A DNA stretch of 64,000 nucleotides from Stenotrophomonas raiganjensis (SeqCode) (GCF_030658505.1 NZ_JAUTXR010000173.1:65695-129694), one strand, 5' to 3'; numbered from the stretch's first letter, positions 8,179 through 18,100 are shown. Notes: generated by a model from the sequence alone, not told the origin. Numbers and translations: made by a program.

Positions 8179-8197
8179 ATCCGCGCTTTGCGTGGAT
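8179..8197. repeat. Degenerate SMAG-like hairpin
   Basis: ATCCGCGC pairs with GCGTGGAT (one wobble) across TTT. It resembles the stem of the GTAG-headed element at 47238-47260 but has no GTAG head. Confidence 0.45.
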
Positions 8198-8228
8198 CAG
8201 ATCTGTGAGAGATCGAATTGAATCCGGT

Positions 8229-8263
8229 GTCAGATTCGTTTTCCGCAGGAAAACGGATCTGAC
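8229..8263. repeat. GTCAGATC-type inverted repeat, copy 1
   Basis: Two 16-bp arms with one mismatch surround a GCA loop. The arms begin GTCAGATTCG and end CGGATCTGAC. The same architecture (16-bp arms, 3-nt loop, one mismatch) recurs at 51328-51362 at the end of the RnfB-like gene. Confidence 0.75.
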
Positions 8264-8277
8264 CCCAAGAGCAAGTC

Positions 8278-8300
8278 CGACAGTTCGCAGGAAACTGTCG
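8278..8300. repeat. Short hairpin preceding copy B
   Basis: CGACAGTT pairs perfectly with AACTGTCG across seven bases. The right half (CTGTCGAAG) is conserved in front of copy C at 47322-47330, where the left half has diverged. Confidence 0.5.
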
Positions 8301-8302
8301 AA

Positions 8303-8404
8303 GGCGGGGTGGGTCCGGTTGCGGGGGCGTGAGCGCCATGGATGGCGCGACCGAGCCTACATGGACGTATTTACGGCGTCCCCCGCAACCGGACCCACCC
8401 CGCC
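8303..8404 (+). repeat. Long inverted repeat of composite module, copy B
   Basis: Perfect 25-bp arms (8303-8327 with 8380-8404) enclose a 52-bp core. The core carries an inner hairpin, GCGCCAT-GG-ATGGCGC (8333-8348), and the sequence ACATGGACGTATTTACGGCG. It is followed by a hexanucleotide repeat and the 17-bp hairpin, the same order as copy C at 47331-47501. Confidence 0.85.
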
Positions 8405-8420
8405 AACCCTCAGGGAACCA

Positions 8421-8478
<58 letters not shown>

Positions 8479-8493
8479 TGGATCGTAGCGGGT

Positions 8494-8510
8494 GCAGGGC
8501 GCAGCCCTGC
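8494..8510. repeat. 17-bp hairpin element upstream of tilS
   Basis: GCAGGGC-GCA-GCCCTGC, a perfect 7-bp stem. The same hairpin occurs at 47485-47501 and, with loop TGC, at 7970-7986. It covers the place where a -35 box would lie relative to the TATACT at 8521. Confidence 0.8.
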
Positions 8511-8520
8511 CGAGCAACCC

Positions 8521-8526
8521 TATACT
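8521..8526 (+). promoter_or_regulatory. Candidate -10 box of tilS
   Basis: TATACT lies 7 bp before the GTG start of tilS, so transcription could begin at or next to the start codon and give a leaderless message. No TTGACA-like -35 is present at the right spacing; the hairpin at 8494-8510 takes that place. Confidence 0.4.
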
Positions 8527-8533
8527 TGCCGCC

Positions 8534-9820
8534 GTGACTGCCTTCCCTGCCCTCGTTCCGCTGGATGCGCCGCTGCTGGTGGGCTACAGCGGTGGTGTCG
8601 ACTCGACCGTGCTGCTGCACTGGCTGTGGCGCTGCGCACGGGCCTCCGGCACGGCGCTGCGTGCGGTGCATGTGCACCATGGCCTGCAAGCCGATGCGGA
8701 CGACTGGGTACTGCATTGCCAGCAGCAATGCGCGGCACTGGGCATCGAACTGGCTGTGCATCGCGTGCAGGTCAACAAGCGCGCGGGCCTCGGCCTTGAA
8801 GGCGCGGCGCGGCAGGCGCGACGTGCCGCGTTCGCAGCCGAACTGCGCGATGGCGAGACACTGGCACTGGCGCAGCACCAGGACGACCAGGCCGAGACTT
8901 TCCTGCTGCGGGCCCTGCGTGGTTCCGGCGTCGATGGCCTTGCAGCGATGTCCGCACGCAGCCGTCTTGGCGAACATCACCTGTGGCGACCGCTGCTGTC
9001 GACGCCGCGCACCGCGCTACTCGACTACGCCCAGCAGCACGCGCTGCAATGGATCGAAGACCCCAGCAACGCCGAAGACCACGCTGATCGCAACTTCCTG
9101 CGCCTGCAGGTGTTGCCGTTGCTGCGCCAGCGCTGGCCGCACGCGGCGGCGGCATTGGCCGGCAGCGCGACGCACTGCCGGCAGACCCGCGAACTGCTGG
9201 ACGAGGAAGACGCCGAGCTGATCGCGCACCTGGAAGTGGCACCGCGGGTGCTGTCACTGGAACTGCTGCGCCAGGTGTCGCCAGGGCGCGCGGCACGCGT
9301 GCTGCGCGCCTGGGTGATCGGCCACGGCGCAGCACCGATGCCGGCCACGGTGTTGCAGCAGGCGCTGGAGGAGCTGTTGCCGGCCGACACCGACCGCCAG
9401 GCGCGTGTGCGCTGGCAGGATCACGTGATCCAGCAATGGCGTGACCATGCCTACCTGCTGCCGGCCCGGCTGCCCTCGCTGCCCCTCGACTGGCAGGCCG
9501 CCTGGGATGGCCGTGCACCGCTGCCATTGCCCGACGGTGGCCAGCTGAGCCTGCTTGGCGCCAGCGCTTTCGAACAGCCACTGCAGGTCCGTGCACGCGT
9601 GGGCGGTGAGCGCATCCTGCTGCCGGGTCGCCAGCATTCGCACGCGCTGAAGGACTGCCTGCAACGTGAGCGCCTTGCCCCATGGCGGCGCGCGCAGCTG
9701 CCGTTGATCTTCGATGGCCCGCAGTTGCTGGCCGCCGCCGACGTGGTCATCGCCGCGCCCTTGCAGGCCTGGTTGCAGGCGAACGAGGCACAGCTGCGGT
9801 GGCGTCCCGGCGGCTGGTGA
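8534..9820 (+). CDS. tilS: tRNA(Ile)-lysidine synthetase TilS
   Basis: A 428-residue cytosolic enzyme that uses ATP to convert C34 of the CAU-anticodon tRNA-Ile to lysidine, so it reads AUA. The PP-loop motif SGGVDS is at residues 19-24. The N-type ATP-pyrophosphatase domain follows (VHHGLQADADDW, QHQDDQAETFLLRALRGSG, RPLL, WIEDPSNAEDHADRN). The TilS substrate-binding and C-terminal domains come next, ending LRWRPGGW. The GTG at 8534 is preferred over one at 8492, which lies inside the repeat hairpin. xseB and ispA follow on the same strand. Confidence 0.93.
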   Translation: MTAFPALVPLDAPLLVGYSGGVDSTVLLHWLWRCARASGTALRAVHVHHGLQADADDWVLHCQQQCAALGIELAVHRVQVNKRAGLGLEGAARQARRAAFAAELRDGETLALAQHQDDQAETFLLRALRGSGVDGLAAMSARSRLGEHHLWRPLLSTPRTALLDYAQQHALQWIEDPSNAEDHADRNFLRLQVLPLLRQRWPHAAAALAGSATHCRQTRELLDEEDAELIAHLEVAPRVLSLELLRQVSPGRAARVLRAWVIGHGAAPMPATVLQQALEELLPADTDRQARVRWQDHVIQQWRDHAYLLPARLPSLPLDWQAAWDGRAPLPLPDGGQLSLLGASAFEQPLQVRARVGGERILLPGRQHSHALKDCLQRERLAPWRRAQLPLIFDGPQLLAAADVVIAAPLQAWLQANEAQLRWRPGGW

Positions 9821-9856
9821 ATTGACCCCCGCGCGCGGCCCGTCCACACTTGCCGC

Positions 9857-10117
9857 ATGGCCAAGAAGTCCCCCGAAAACGCCTCCCCGGTCGCCCAGTT
9901 CGAGCAATCGCTCGAATCGCTGGAACAACTGGTGGAGCAGATGGAAACAGGCGAGCTGAGCCTGGAAGCGTCGCTCAGTGCTTACGAACGTGGCGTCGGC
10001 CTGTACCGCCAGTGCCAGCAGGCGCTGGAGCAGGCCGAACTGCGCGTGCGCCTGCTCAGCGATCCGGCGCAGCCGGAAGCTGCCGAGCCTTTCGATCCGC
10101 CCAGCCATGACGGCTGA
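9857..10117 (+). CDS. xseB: Exodeoxyribonuclease VII small subunit
   Basis: An 86-residue protein with the XseB core [20 protein letters not shown] followed by [20 protein letters not shown], a two-helix coiled-coil hairpin. Several copies bind the large subunit XseA to form the exonuclease that degrades single-stranded DNA. xseA is not in the window. Its 3' end overlaps the ispA start by 11 bp, the usual xseB-ispA arrangement, suggesting translational coupling. Confidence 0.93.
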
Positions 10118-10985
10118 GGCCCTGTTCGCGCGCTGGCGCGACCGTATTGAAAGCCAGCTGGACGCTGCCCTGCCCTCTCCGGCCGAAGCGCCGCAGGGCC
10201 TGCACAAGGCCATGCGCTATTCGGTGCTGGGCGGTGGCAAGCGCATGCGCCCGCTGCTGGTGTATGCCAGCGGCCACCTGTTCGGCGCGCAACCTGAAAG
10301 CCTGGATGCCGCGGCCATGTCCGTCGAGCTCATCCACGCCTATTCCCTGGTGCATGACGACCTGCCGGCAATGGATGATGACGCCCTGCGTCGCGGCAAG
10401 CCGACCACGCACATCGCCTTCGACGAAGCCACGGCGATCCTCGCTGGCGACGCCCTGCAGGCGCGCGCCTTCGGCCTGCTGGCCGATGCGCCCCTTCCGG
10501 CCACCTTGCGCGTCGCCTGCCTGCAGACCCTTGCCCACGCCTCGGGTGCCGCTGGCATGTGCGGCGGCCAGGCGCTGGACATCGATGCCACTGGCCAACA
10601 GCAGACGCTGGCGGCGCTGACCCGCATGCATGCGCTGAAGACCGGCGCATTGATCCGCGCGGCGGTGCGCATGGGTGCGTTGTGCGGGCAGGCCCACGAA
10701 CCGCAGCTGGCCCGGCTGGACAGCTTCGCCGATGCACTTGGCCTGGCATTCCAGGTGCGTGATGACATCCTTGACGTCGAAGCCAGTTCCGAACAGCTGG
10801 GCAAGACCGCCGGCAAGGACCAGGCCCAGGACAAGAGTACTTTCCCCGCCCTGCTCGGCATGGACGGTGCAAAGGCCCAGCTGCACGAACTCGCGGCGCG
10901 CATGCAGGCGATCCTGGCCGGATACGGCGAAGAAGCCGATGCGCTGCGTGCGCTGGCAACGCTGGCGGTGGAGCGCAATCACTGA
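10107..10985 (+). CDS. ispA: Farnesyl diphosphate synthase (polyprenyl synthetase)
   Basis: A 292-residue isoprenoid enzyme that condenses DMAPP and IPP to geranyl then farnesyl diphosphate, the precursor of undecaprenyl phosphate and quinones. The substrate-binding GGGKRMRP is at residues 42-49. The first aspartate-rich motif (DDLPAMDDD) is at 84-92 and the second (DDILD) at 220-224. The ATG at 10107 overlaps the end of xseB. Length and motifs match E. coli IspA (299 residues). Confidence 0.94.
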
Positions 10986-11015
10986 TCGCTGGCGGTGACG
11001 CTGTATCGCTGCGCC

Positions 11016-11038
11016 CGCCGGGCGTGGCCCGTCGCTAC
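11016..11038 (-). repeat. Possible SMAG-type element
   Basis: Read on the minus strand it begins GTAG and continues with an imperfect stem (CGACGGGC / GCCCGGCG, one mismatch). It lies between the convergent ispA and DUF4870 genes, a typical SMAG location. Confidence 0.4.
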
Positions 11039-11050
11039 CGCCAAACAGGA

Positions 11051-11074
11051 ACGCCCGGCAGTGCCGGGCGTTTT
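11051..11074. terminator. Bidirectional terminator between ispA and the DUF4870 gene
   Basis: A strong GC palindrome (ACGCCCGGCA and TGCCGGGCGT around one base) has TTTT after it on the plus strand and a T-poor continuation on the minus strand. It lies 65 bp after ispA and 22 bp before the DUF4870 stop. Confidence 0.7.
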
Positions 11075-11096
11075 CGTATCCGCGTGCGGACGATCC

Positions 11097-11465
11097 TTAC
11101 TTGATCAGGCGCAGCGTGAACGGGTAGCGGTAGGCTTCGCCGTTGTTGGCCTTCACTGCCGCAATGATGCAGAACACCAGGTTGATGATGCCCACGATCG
11201 GCGCCAGGATGCCGCCGATGATCACGACCATCAGGATGATGCTGATGACCATGGCAATGGTCACGGTGATCTGGAAGTTCAGTGCTTCCTTGGCCTGGTC
11301 GGTCACGAAGGCCTTGCCCGCGTCATCCTTGTTGATCAGCCAGATGATCAGCGCGCCGATGAAACCGGTGAAGATGCCCAGCAGGTGCGCGGCCAGGGCC
11401 ATGGTGCGCTGGTCGGCCGGGACGTCGGTGGTGGCCGGCGGCGGGACGTTATCGAATTCGCTCAC
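11097..11465 (-). CDS. DUF4870 domain membrane protein
   Basis: A 122-residue protein with three to four hydrophobic segments and the DUF4870 pattern: AAHLLGIFTGFIGALIIWL, FVTDQAKEALNFQITV, a long Ile/Val-rich segment, then NGEAYRYPFTLRLI. Family members resemble Tic20-like membrane proteins, and the function is unknown. The start is set at the GTG at 11465 because AAGGAG lies 7 bp before it; longer in-frame starts would put that ribosome site inside the gene. Monocistronic. Confidence 0.85.
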   Translation of the reverse strand: MSEFDNVPPPATTDVPADQRTMALAAHLLGIFTGFIGALIIWLINKDDAGKAFVTDQAKEALNFQITVTIAMVISIILMVVIIGGILAPIVGIINLVFCIIAAVKANNGEAYRYPFTLRLIK

Positions 11466-11552
11466 GACAAAACTCCTTTTCATTGGGTGGTCTTGACCAA
11501 CCAGCACCGAGCTGATCGCGTCAGGCGGACATAGCTTACGCCATCAACGCCA

Positions 11553-12920
11553 TCAATCATTACCGGCGATGGTCATCCGCCCCAGCAGGATCGAACCGGT
11601 CCGGATGTGCGAGCGCGGGTCGACGTCGCTGCCGACCGCCTCGATGCTGCTGAACATCTCGCGCAGGTTGCCGGCAATGGTGATGCCGTCCACCGGGTAC
11701 TGGATCTCGCCGTTCTCGACACGGAAGCCGCCCGCGCCCCGCGAGTAGTCGCCGGTCACCCCGTTCACGCCCTGCCCCATCAGTTCGGTCACCAGCAGGC
11801 CATCTCCCATCTGCCGGGCGATCTCCTGCAGCGGGCCGGCATTGGCCGCGAGCTGCAGGTTGTGCACGCCGCCGGCATTGGCGGTGGTCTGCAGGCCCAG
11901 CTTGCGCGCCGAATAGCTGCCCAGCACGTAGCGCTGCAGCACGCCGTCACGGACCAGCGCCGAATCACGGGTGGCCACGCCATCGCCGTCGAAGGCGGCC
12001 GAACGCAGGCCGCGGCGCAGATGCGGCAGTTCCTCGATCTGCATCCATTCCGGGAACAGGCGCTGGCCGACGCTGTCCAGCAGGAAGCTGGCCTGGCGAT
12101 ACAGGGCACCGCCGGATACCGCCGACAGCAGGTGACCGACCAGGCTGCGTGCCACTTCCGGGGCAAACAGCACCGGCATGCTGCCGGTGGCCATCGAACG
12201 CGGCTGCAGGCGAGCGACGGTGCGCTCGGCGGCACGACGGCCGACCAGGCCCACGTCTTCAAGGTCTTCGCGGGCCAGTGCGCTGGTGTACCAGCCATCA
12301 CGCTGCATGCCATCGCCCTGCCCGGCGATCAACGCACAACCGACCGAATGGTGGGTGCCGCGCTCGCGGCCGATGAAGCCATGCGAATTGGCATACACCG
12401 ACAGGCTCTGCATGCTCGAGACCGAAGCACCGTCGGAATTGCGGATCTGTGCATCGGCCTCGCGGCCGGCCGCCTCGCAGGCCAGGGCCAGGTCCACCGC
12501 CTCGTCGGCCTGCAGCGCCCACGGGTGCCAGCCGTCCAGGTCCGGGAAGTGGGTGGCCATCAGGTCCGCCTCGGCCAGGCCGGCAACCGGGTCATCCTCG
12601 GTATGGCGGGCGATCGCACAGGCCTGCTCGACCGTGGCCGCGAGGCTGGCCTCGTTCAGGTCGCCGGTACTGGCACTGCCCTTGCGCTGGCCGAAATAGA
12701 CGGTCACGGCGATGCCGCGGTCGCGGGTGGACTGCACGGTCTCGACCTCGCCGAGGCGGACATTGACCTCCAGGCCCCGGTCCTCGCTGCAGCTGACCTC
12801 GGCCTGGCTGGCGCCCAGCCCACGGGCGCGGTCGAGCAGCTGCTGGGAGAGGTCGGCCAGCCGTTCCAGCCGGGCCGGGCTGTCGTCGCCGACAGCGGCT
12901 TCAGGGGCGATCACGTTCAA
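11553..12920 (-). CDS. pmbA: Metalloprotease PmbA/TldE, non-catalytic partner of TldD
   Basis: A 455-residue member of the U62/TldD-PmbA family. It lacks an HExxxH motif, as expected for the TldE subunit, which forms a heterodimer with zinc-carrying TldD and degrades unfolded or modified peptides such as microcin precursors and CcdA. Conserved TldE features include DRGIAVTVYFGQRKGSAST, a central serine/glycine-rich region and NPDS-like TGDYSRGAGGFRVENGEI near the end. The start is a TTG at 12920 with AGGA at 7-bp spacing; a GTG at 12914 is the alternative. It diverges from yjgA, and tldD lies just beyond yjgA on the same strand. Confidence 0.93.
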   Translation of the reverse strand: MNVIAPEAAVGDDSPARLERLADLSQQLLDRARGLGASQAEVSCSEDRGLEVNVRLGEVETVQSTRDRGIAVTVYFGQRKGSASTGDLNEASLAATVEQACAIARHTEDDPVAGLAEADLMATHFPDLDGWHPWALQADEAVDLALACEAAGREADAQIRNSDGASVSSMQSLSVYANSHGFIGRERGTHHSVGCALIAGQGDGMQRDGWYTSALAREDLEDVGLVGRRAAERTVARLQPRSMATGSMPVLFAPEVARSLVGHLLSAVSGGALYRQASFLLDSVGQRLFPEWMQIEELPHLRRGLRSAAFDGDGVATRDSALVRDGVLQRYVLGSYSARKLGLQTTANAGGVHNLQLAANAGPLQEIARQMGDGLLVTELMGQGVNGVTGDYSRGAGGFRVENGEIQYPVDGITIAGNLREMFSSIEAVGSDVDPRSHIRTGSILLGRMTIAGND

Positions 12921-12942
12921 TGCTTTATCCTGTACGGGTTGG

Positions 12943-12971
12943 GCCCGGCATCACGCCGGGCGACTTTTTTT
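12943..12971 (+). terminator. Intrinsic terminator or attenuator just before yjgA
   Basis: A perfect 7-bp stem GCCCGGC/GCCGGGC with loop ATCAC is followed, after GAC, by seven T residues. It points towards yjgA and ends 17 bp before its ATG. The only upstream gene (pmbA) runs the other way, so no coding transcript needs terminating here. It may attenuate yjgA or stop transcription antisense to pmbA. Confidence 0.7.
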
Positions 12972-12988
12972 GAAATCAGGTAGGAACG

Positions 12989-13579
12989 ATGCGCGGACGC
13001 GACGAAGAAACCGGTGAATTCCACGACAAGAGCCGCAGCCAGAACCGGCGCGACGCGCTCGACGTGCTGGCCCTGGGCGAGAAACTGGTGTCGCTGACCC
13101 CGGCCCAGCTGGCGCGCCTGCCGATCCCGGAAGACCTGCTGCCGCATATCGCCGAGTGCAAGCGCATCACCGCCCACATCGCCCACAAGCGCCAGCTGGC
13201 GTTCCTGGCCAAGCACATGCGCCGCGAAGAAGAGGCCACGCTGGACGCGATCCGCGACGCGCTGGACGCAAACAGCGAAACCGGCCGCCGCGAAGTGGCG
13301 ATGATGCATCGCGTTGAGGACTGGCGCGACCGCCTGCTGGCCGACGGTGACAAGGCGCTGGCGGCCCTGCTCGATGACTACCCGCAGGCCGACCGCCAGC
13401 AGCTGCGCACCCTGGTGCGCAACGCGCAGACCGAGAAGGCGAAGAACAAGCCGCCGCGCGCCTACCGCGAGATCTTCCAGGTACTGCGCGGCCTGATGCT
13501 GCCGGCCGCGCTGGGCCTGAAGACGGTTGGCGACGAAGACGCCGACCACGTCGAGACCGGCGAAGCCGACGAGGACTGA
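12989..13579 (+). CDS. yjgA: Ribosome-associated protein YjgA (DUF615)
   Basis: A 196-residue, highly charged helical protein with the YjgA pattern ([45 protein letters not shown]). YjgA binds late 50S precursors and is a ribosome biogenesis factor. Neighbouring pmbA is the usual partner in gamma-proteobacteria, here divergent across 68 bp. AGGA lies 5 bp before the ATG. The upstream hairpin with a T-run suggests transcriptional control. Confidence 0.92.
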   Translation: MRGRDEETGEFHDKSRSQNRRDALDVLALGEKLVSLTPAQLARLPIPEDLLPHIAECKRITAHIAHKRQLAFLAKHMRREEEATLDAIRDALDANSETGRREVAMMHRVEDWRDRLLADGDKALAALLDDYPQADRQQLRTLVRNAQTEKAKNKPPRAYREIFQVLRGLMLPAALGLKTVGDEDADHVETGEADED

Positions 13580-13620
13580 GTCCCCGCCGGCCCAGGCGGT
13601 GGCAGTGGCCATCGCCCGGC

Positions 13621-15066
13621 TCAGGCCTGGGTACCGCCGACGGTGATGCCCTCGATCAGCAGCGAGGGCTGGCCGACACCCACCGGCACGCTCTGCCCGT
13701 CCTTGCCGCAGATGCCCACGCCCTCGTCCAGGCCCAGGTCGTTGCCGACCATGCGCACCTTCTGCATGGTTTCCGGGCCGTTGCCGATCAGGGTCGCGCC
13801 CTTCACCGGCGTGGTGATGCGGCCGTCCTCGATCAGGTAGGCCTCGGTGGCCGAGAACACGTACTTGCCACTGGTGATGTCGACCTGGCCACCGCCGAAG
13901 TTGACCGCGTACAGGCCTTTCTTCACCGAACGGATCATCTCCTGCGGGTCGTGCTGGCCGGCACGCATGTAGGTATTGGTCATGCGCGGCATGGTCAGGT
14001 GCGCGAACGATTCGCGGCGCCCGTTGCCGGTCGGCGCCATCCCCATCAGGCGCGCATTGAGGCTGTCCTGCATGTAGCCGACCAGGATGCCATCCTCGAT
14101 CAACGTGGTGCACTGGGTCGGGTGGCCCTCGTCGTCGATGTTCAACGAACCGCGGCGGCCATCCAGGGTGCCATCATCGACAATGGTCACGCCCGGCGCC
14201 GCGACACGCTCACCGATACGGCCGGCATAGACGCTGGTGCCCTTGCGGTTGAAATCACCTTCCAGGCCGTGGCCGACCGCTTCGTGCAGCAGCACGCCGG
14301 GCCAGCCCGGGCCGAGCACCACCGGCATCACCCCGGCCGGAGCCGGCACCGCTTCCAGGTTCACCAGCGCCTGGCGCAGCGCCTCCCGGGCGAAGGCCTC
14401 CGGGCGACCGTCTGCGAAGAGCGCCTCGTAGCCATAGCGGCCGCCGCCACCGGCATAGCCGGATTCTCGGCGACCGTTGTGCTCGACGATCACCTGCACG
14501 TTCAGGCGCACCAGCGGGCGCACGTCAGCGCCCAGCACACCGTCACTGCGCGCAATCAGCACCGTATCGACGCCGCCGGACAAGCTCACCATCACCTGCT
14601 TCACCCGCGGGTCGGCGGCACGCAGGTAGCCATCCAGGCGCTTGAGCACCTCGACCTTGGCCTCGTTGCCGATACCGTCGATCGGGTCCAGCGCCGGATA
14701 CAGCGCACGCGCATGGCCACGCAGCAGCGATCGCCCGGACTGGGCACCGCCTTCACGCGAGATCGCGCGCGCCGACTGCGCCGCCGCCAGCAGCGCGTCG
14801 GCATGGATGTCATCGGAGTAGGCAAAACCGGTCTTCTCGCCGGAAATCGCACGCACCCCCACGCCCTGCTCGATGGAATGGGCACCGTCCTTGACGATGC
14901 CGTCCTCCACGCTCCAGCTCTCGCGGCGGGCATGCTGGAAATAAAGGTCACCAAAGTCGACACCCGGGCCGAGCAACTGGCCGAAGGTGCGCTCCAGGCC
15001 TGCGGTATCCAGGCCACCAGGGCGCAGCAGGCGGTCTTGGGCAAGCGTCAGGGCGATATCAGTCAT
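13621..15066 (-). CDS. tldD: Metalloprotease TldD
   Basis: A 481-residue catalytic subunit of the TldD/TldE protease. The zinc motif HEAVGH is at residues 261-266 inside [18 protein letters not shown]. Other family segments are visible ([41 protein letters not shown]). It cleaves small unfolded polypeptides in the cytosol with PmbA. The ATG at 15066 gives [14 protein letters not shown], matching the family start. It is downstream of yhdP on the same strand (60-bp gap), as in the tldD-yhdP-rng cluster of enterobacteria. Confidence 0.95.
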   Translation of the reverse strand: MTDIALTLAQDRLLRPGGLDTAGLERTFGQLLGPGVDFGDLYFQHARRESWSVEDGIVKDGAHSIEQGVGVRAISGEKTGFAYSDDIHADALLAAAQSARAISREGGAQSGRSLLRGHARALYPALDPIDGIGNEAKVEVLKRLDGYLRAADPRVKQVMVSLSGGVDTVLIARSDGVLGADVRPLVRLNVQVIVEHNGRRESGYAGGGGRYGYEALFADGRPEAFAREALRQALVNLEAVPAPAGVMPVVLGPGWPGVLLHEAVGHGLEGDFNRKGTSVYAGRIGERVAAPGVTIVDDGTLDGRRGSLNIDDEGHPTQCTTLIEDGILVGYMQDSLNARLMGMAPTGNGRRESFAHLTMPRMTNTYMRAGQHDPQEMIRSVKKGLYAVNFGGGQVDITSGKYVFSATEAYLIEDGRITTPVKGATLIGNGPETMQKVRMVGNDLGLDEGVGICGKDGQSVPVGVGQPSLLIEGITVGGTQA

Positions 15067-15126
15067 GGTCCTCGATCTGGGGGTGCGGGGGCGCTGAGGC
15101 AAGCCCCATGGACAGGAAAACCACGC

Positions 15127-18100
15127 TCAGCGCGAGTGCGGGCGTGGCAGGTCGGTGACCGGGGGCGGTATTGCCGCTGCCGGGCCCGGTGCGGGCGTCG
15201 GCGGCGTCTTGTCGCGGCTGCGCTCGATCACTTCCACCTTCGGCTCCTTCCAGGGACCGGTCACCTTGTAGGTACGGGCGCCGATCTCGCCCAACGGCTT
15301 GGACAATACCGCATTGGTGGCCGCACCGAGCGCCGCGCCGACCGGGCCGCCGGCAACGGCGCCAACCACGGTCAGCAGGTTGCCGGCGCGCGGATTCACG
15401 TCGATGGTCTGGTCGAACTGCTGGTTGCGCAGGTCGGCCTGGCCGCGGATGGTGATGTTGGCCGCCGGGCCTTCGATCAGCACCTTGTCGGTGCGGGCCA
15501 TGCCCTGGCCGAACTGCACGCTGCCATCGACCTGGTTGAACGCGAAGCCCTTGGAGAAGAAATCGCGGAAGTCGAACATCAGACGCCGCGGCAACTGGGT
15601 CACGCTGAGCAGGCCGAGCACGCGGCCGGCCCCCGGCTCCAGCTCCAGCAGCTGTCCGTTGCGCGCATGCAGATCAAGCTGGCCCTGCAGATTGCCCAGC
15701 TGGAAATCCGAGGGGCCACCGCTCCACGAGGCCTGCAGCTGTGCCTGGCCGGAGCCGCCGCGCAGCTGGCCACCGTAGTCCAGGTTCTGCATCAGTCCAC
15801 CCAGGTCTTCACTGCGCACCTGCGCGGTCAGTTCGGTGCGGGCGCCGCCGGTACGGCCCAGCCAGCGGCCGCTGATGTCGATCTCCTGGTCCGGAGCGCG
15901 GAAACGCAGCGTATCCACGTTCAGGCCGTTGGCCAGCGGCCGCGTACGCAGCACCGCCTGGCCAAGTACCACCTTGCCGAACTGCAGGTCGGCAATGTCC
16001 AGCGCGAACGGCGGCAGCTTGGCCGGATCCATGTCGTTGGCGCCGGCCTGCATCCGTGCCGGCGCTGCCGGTGCCCCCGGTACCGCTGGCAGCGACTGCC
16101 AGTGCACACGGTCGAGCTGGCCACTGATGGTGCCACCCTCGGCATTGGGCACGGTCAGGCGCCCCGCCAGTGACGGCCCGTCCAGGCGTACGTCCAGCGC
16201 CTGCGGGCCAGGCTGCAACTGCAACCGTGTCTGCCCGAAGACGCCGCCGATCAGCAGCAGCTTGCCGACCTGCACATCCACCGCGCGCAGCGGCATCGCG
16301 TCGTCATCACCGCCGCCGCGGGCCAGGCTGATCCATTCCAGCGCATCCAGGGTCGGGCTGCGGCCGTTGACGGTCAGCCCGTTCGGTGGCGGCTCGCGAT
16401 CGACGTGGTCGCTGCCGAGCGTGACCTGCACGCCGGTCTGGTTGTTGTGGCTGCGCGCGGCCAGGGCCAGGCGCTGGCCAAAGGCCACGTCGATGCGGCC
16501 GGCCCCCATCGGCAGCTGCGCAGCCACCGTGGTCGCCAGCGGTTCGGTGGCCGGCTTGTCCAGCGGCGCCGGCAGGTCCAGGCGGGTGCCTACCAGGTCC
16601 GAACTCAGGCGCAGTTCGCTGGGGGGGGCGGGTGCACCCGCGGCAACCTTCGGCAGGTTGACCGCAATGGTCCACGGCGACGTGCCCGCGATATAGGGCT
16701 TCAGCCACGCCATTTCCGGCGCGCGATCGATCAGCACGCCGGCATCGAGGTTGGCCGACAGCTGTGATTCAAACGCCAGTCTGCTGTCGTGCACGTAGCC
16801 GCCGGCGCGCAGGCTCAGGCGGCCGTCCTGCCCGAGGTGACGCACCGTCAGTGCCTCGGCGCCGAAACCGCCGTTGCTGTAGCGCGCCTGCCCGTGCATG
16901 TTGTCGAAGGCCAGCTGGAACCGCTTGTCGACCAGCTTCACGCCGTTGAGGTCGACCGTGCCCTGCAGGTGGCCCTCGCCCTCATCCAGGTGCAGCGGCT
17001 GCAGCAGGTCGAAGGTCACATGCGCCGGTCCCGCTGCGGTGAGGTTGTCGAGGGTGTCACCATAGTCCTTGTGCAACGGGCTCTGCCGCAGCATCGCCAG
17101 CAGCTTGCCCGCCTCGCTCTGGGCATCGGCACGCACGTACAGGGGCTGCTGGCCGAAGTCCGGAATGCCAGCCTCGAACGTCTGCACCGCCACACCGGCC
17201 AGGTCGCCACGCCCCCGCATGTCGAAGCCGGGGCCAATGAAAGCGATATCGGCATCGACCTGGCGCATCAGCGGCCAGTCGTGCTGGAAGCGGATGTCGC
17301 CGTTGGTGATGTGGCCGGTGGCCTCGAAGCGGCCATTGTTGTTGTCGAACGGCCAGTCGTCCAGGTCACCGCTGACCAGGCCGACACCATTGCGCACCTG
17401 GCCACCGGCCAGCGCCATGTCCAGCCAGTCGGTGGCGCCCTTGCTCATCTTCGAGTGGATCCAGAAGCGCTTGGCCGCAGTCATCGGCACATCGTCAAGC
17501 TTGGCTGCCAGCTGCAGCCAAGGCCGTGTGCCGTCGCCCTGGAACCAGGCACCGCCGCGCACGTCGGCCGCATAGTCGGTACCTTCCACGCGCATCGCCG
17601 CGGTGCCGATACGCCAGCCACCGCCCTCATCGCGCCAGCCCACCACCTGTCCCGCCAGGTGCAGGTCATGGCGCACGCCAAAGCCGGTCGGCCAATCGAA
17701 CTGCAGCTGCCGTTGCGGCTGCAGCTGCAGGCTGAAGCCATCGGCATCCCCCTCGAAGCGTCCCCCCAGGCCACGCAGCCCCGGGGAATGCCCGACGCTG
17801 GCGAAGCCCAGTGACTGCAGCTCCCCCTGGACCCGCAGCGGGCCATCGCGTTCGCCGGCCAGCTGCAGCTCACGCACGTCCAGCTGCGGTTTGGACAGGA
17901 ACAGCCAGTGGCGCAGGCCCGGCTCAAGGCGATCACTCAGCGCCAGCGCACGCAGCACGGTACCGGCCTGCACTGCACCGGAACTCACCTGCAGCCGCTT
18001 GCCAACCTGCACCTGCAGGCCATCAAGCTGTTGCTCACCGTCTTCCGTCTTCAGCCGCAGGCGTGGCACCTGCAACGCCCAGCCATCAGCCTGGCGCTGC

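Noticed and set aside
8303..8404. Integron attC site
   Set aside because: The inverted repeat with an inner hairpin has some similarity in shape, but no RYYYAAC-type core sites, integrase or gene cassettes are present.
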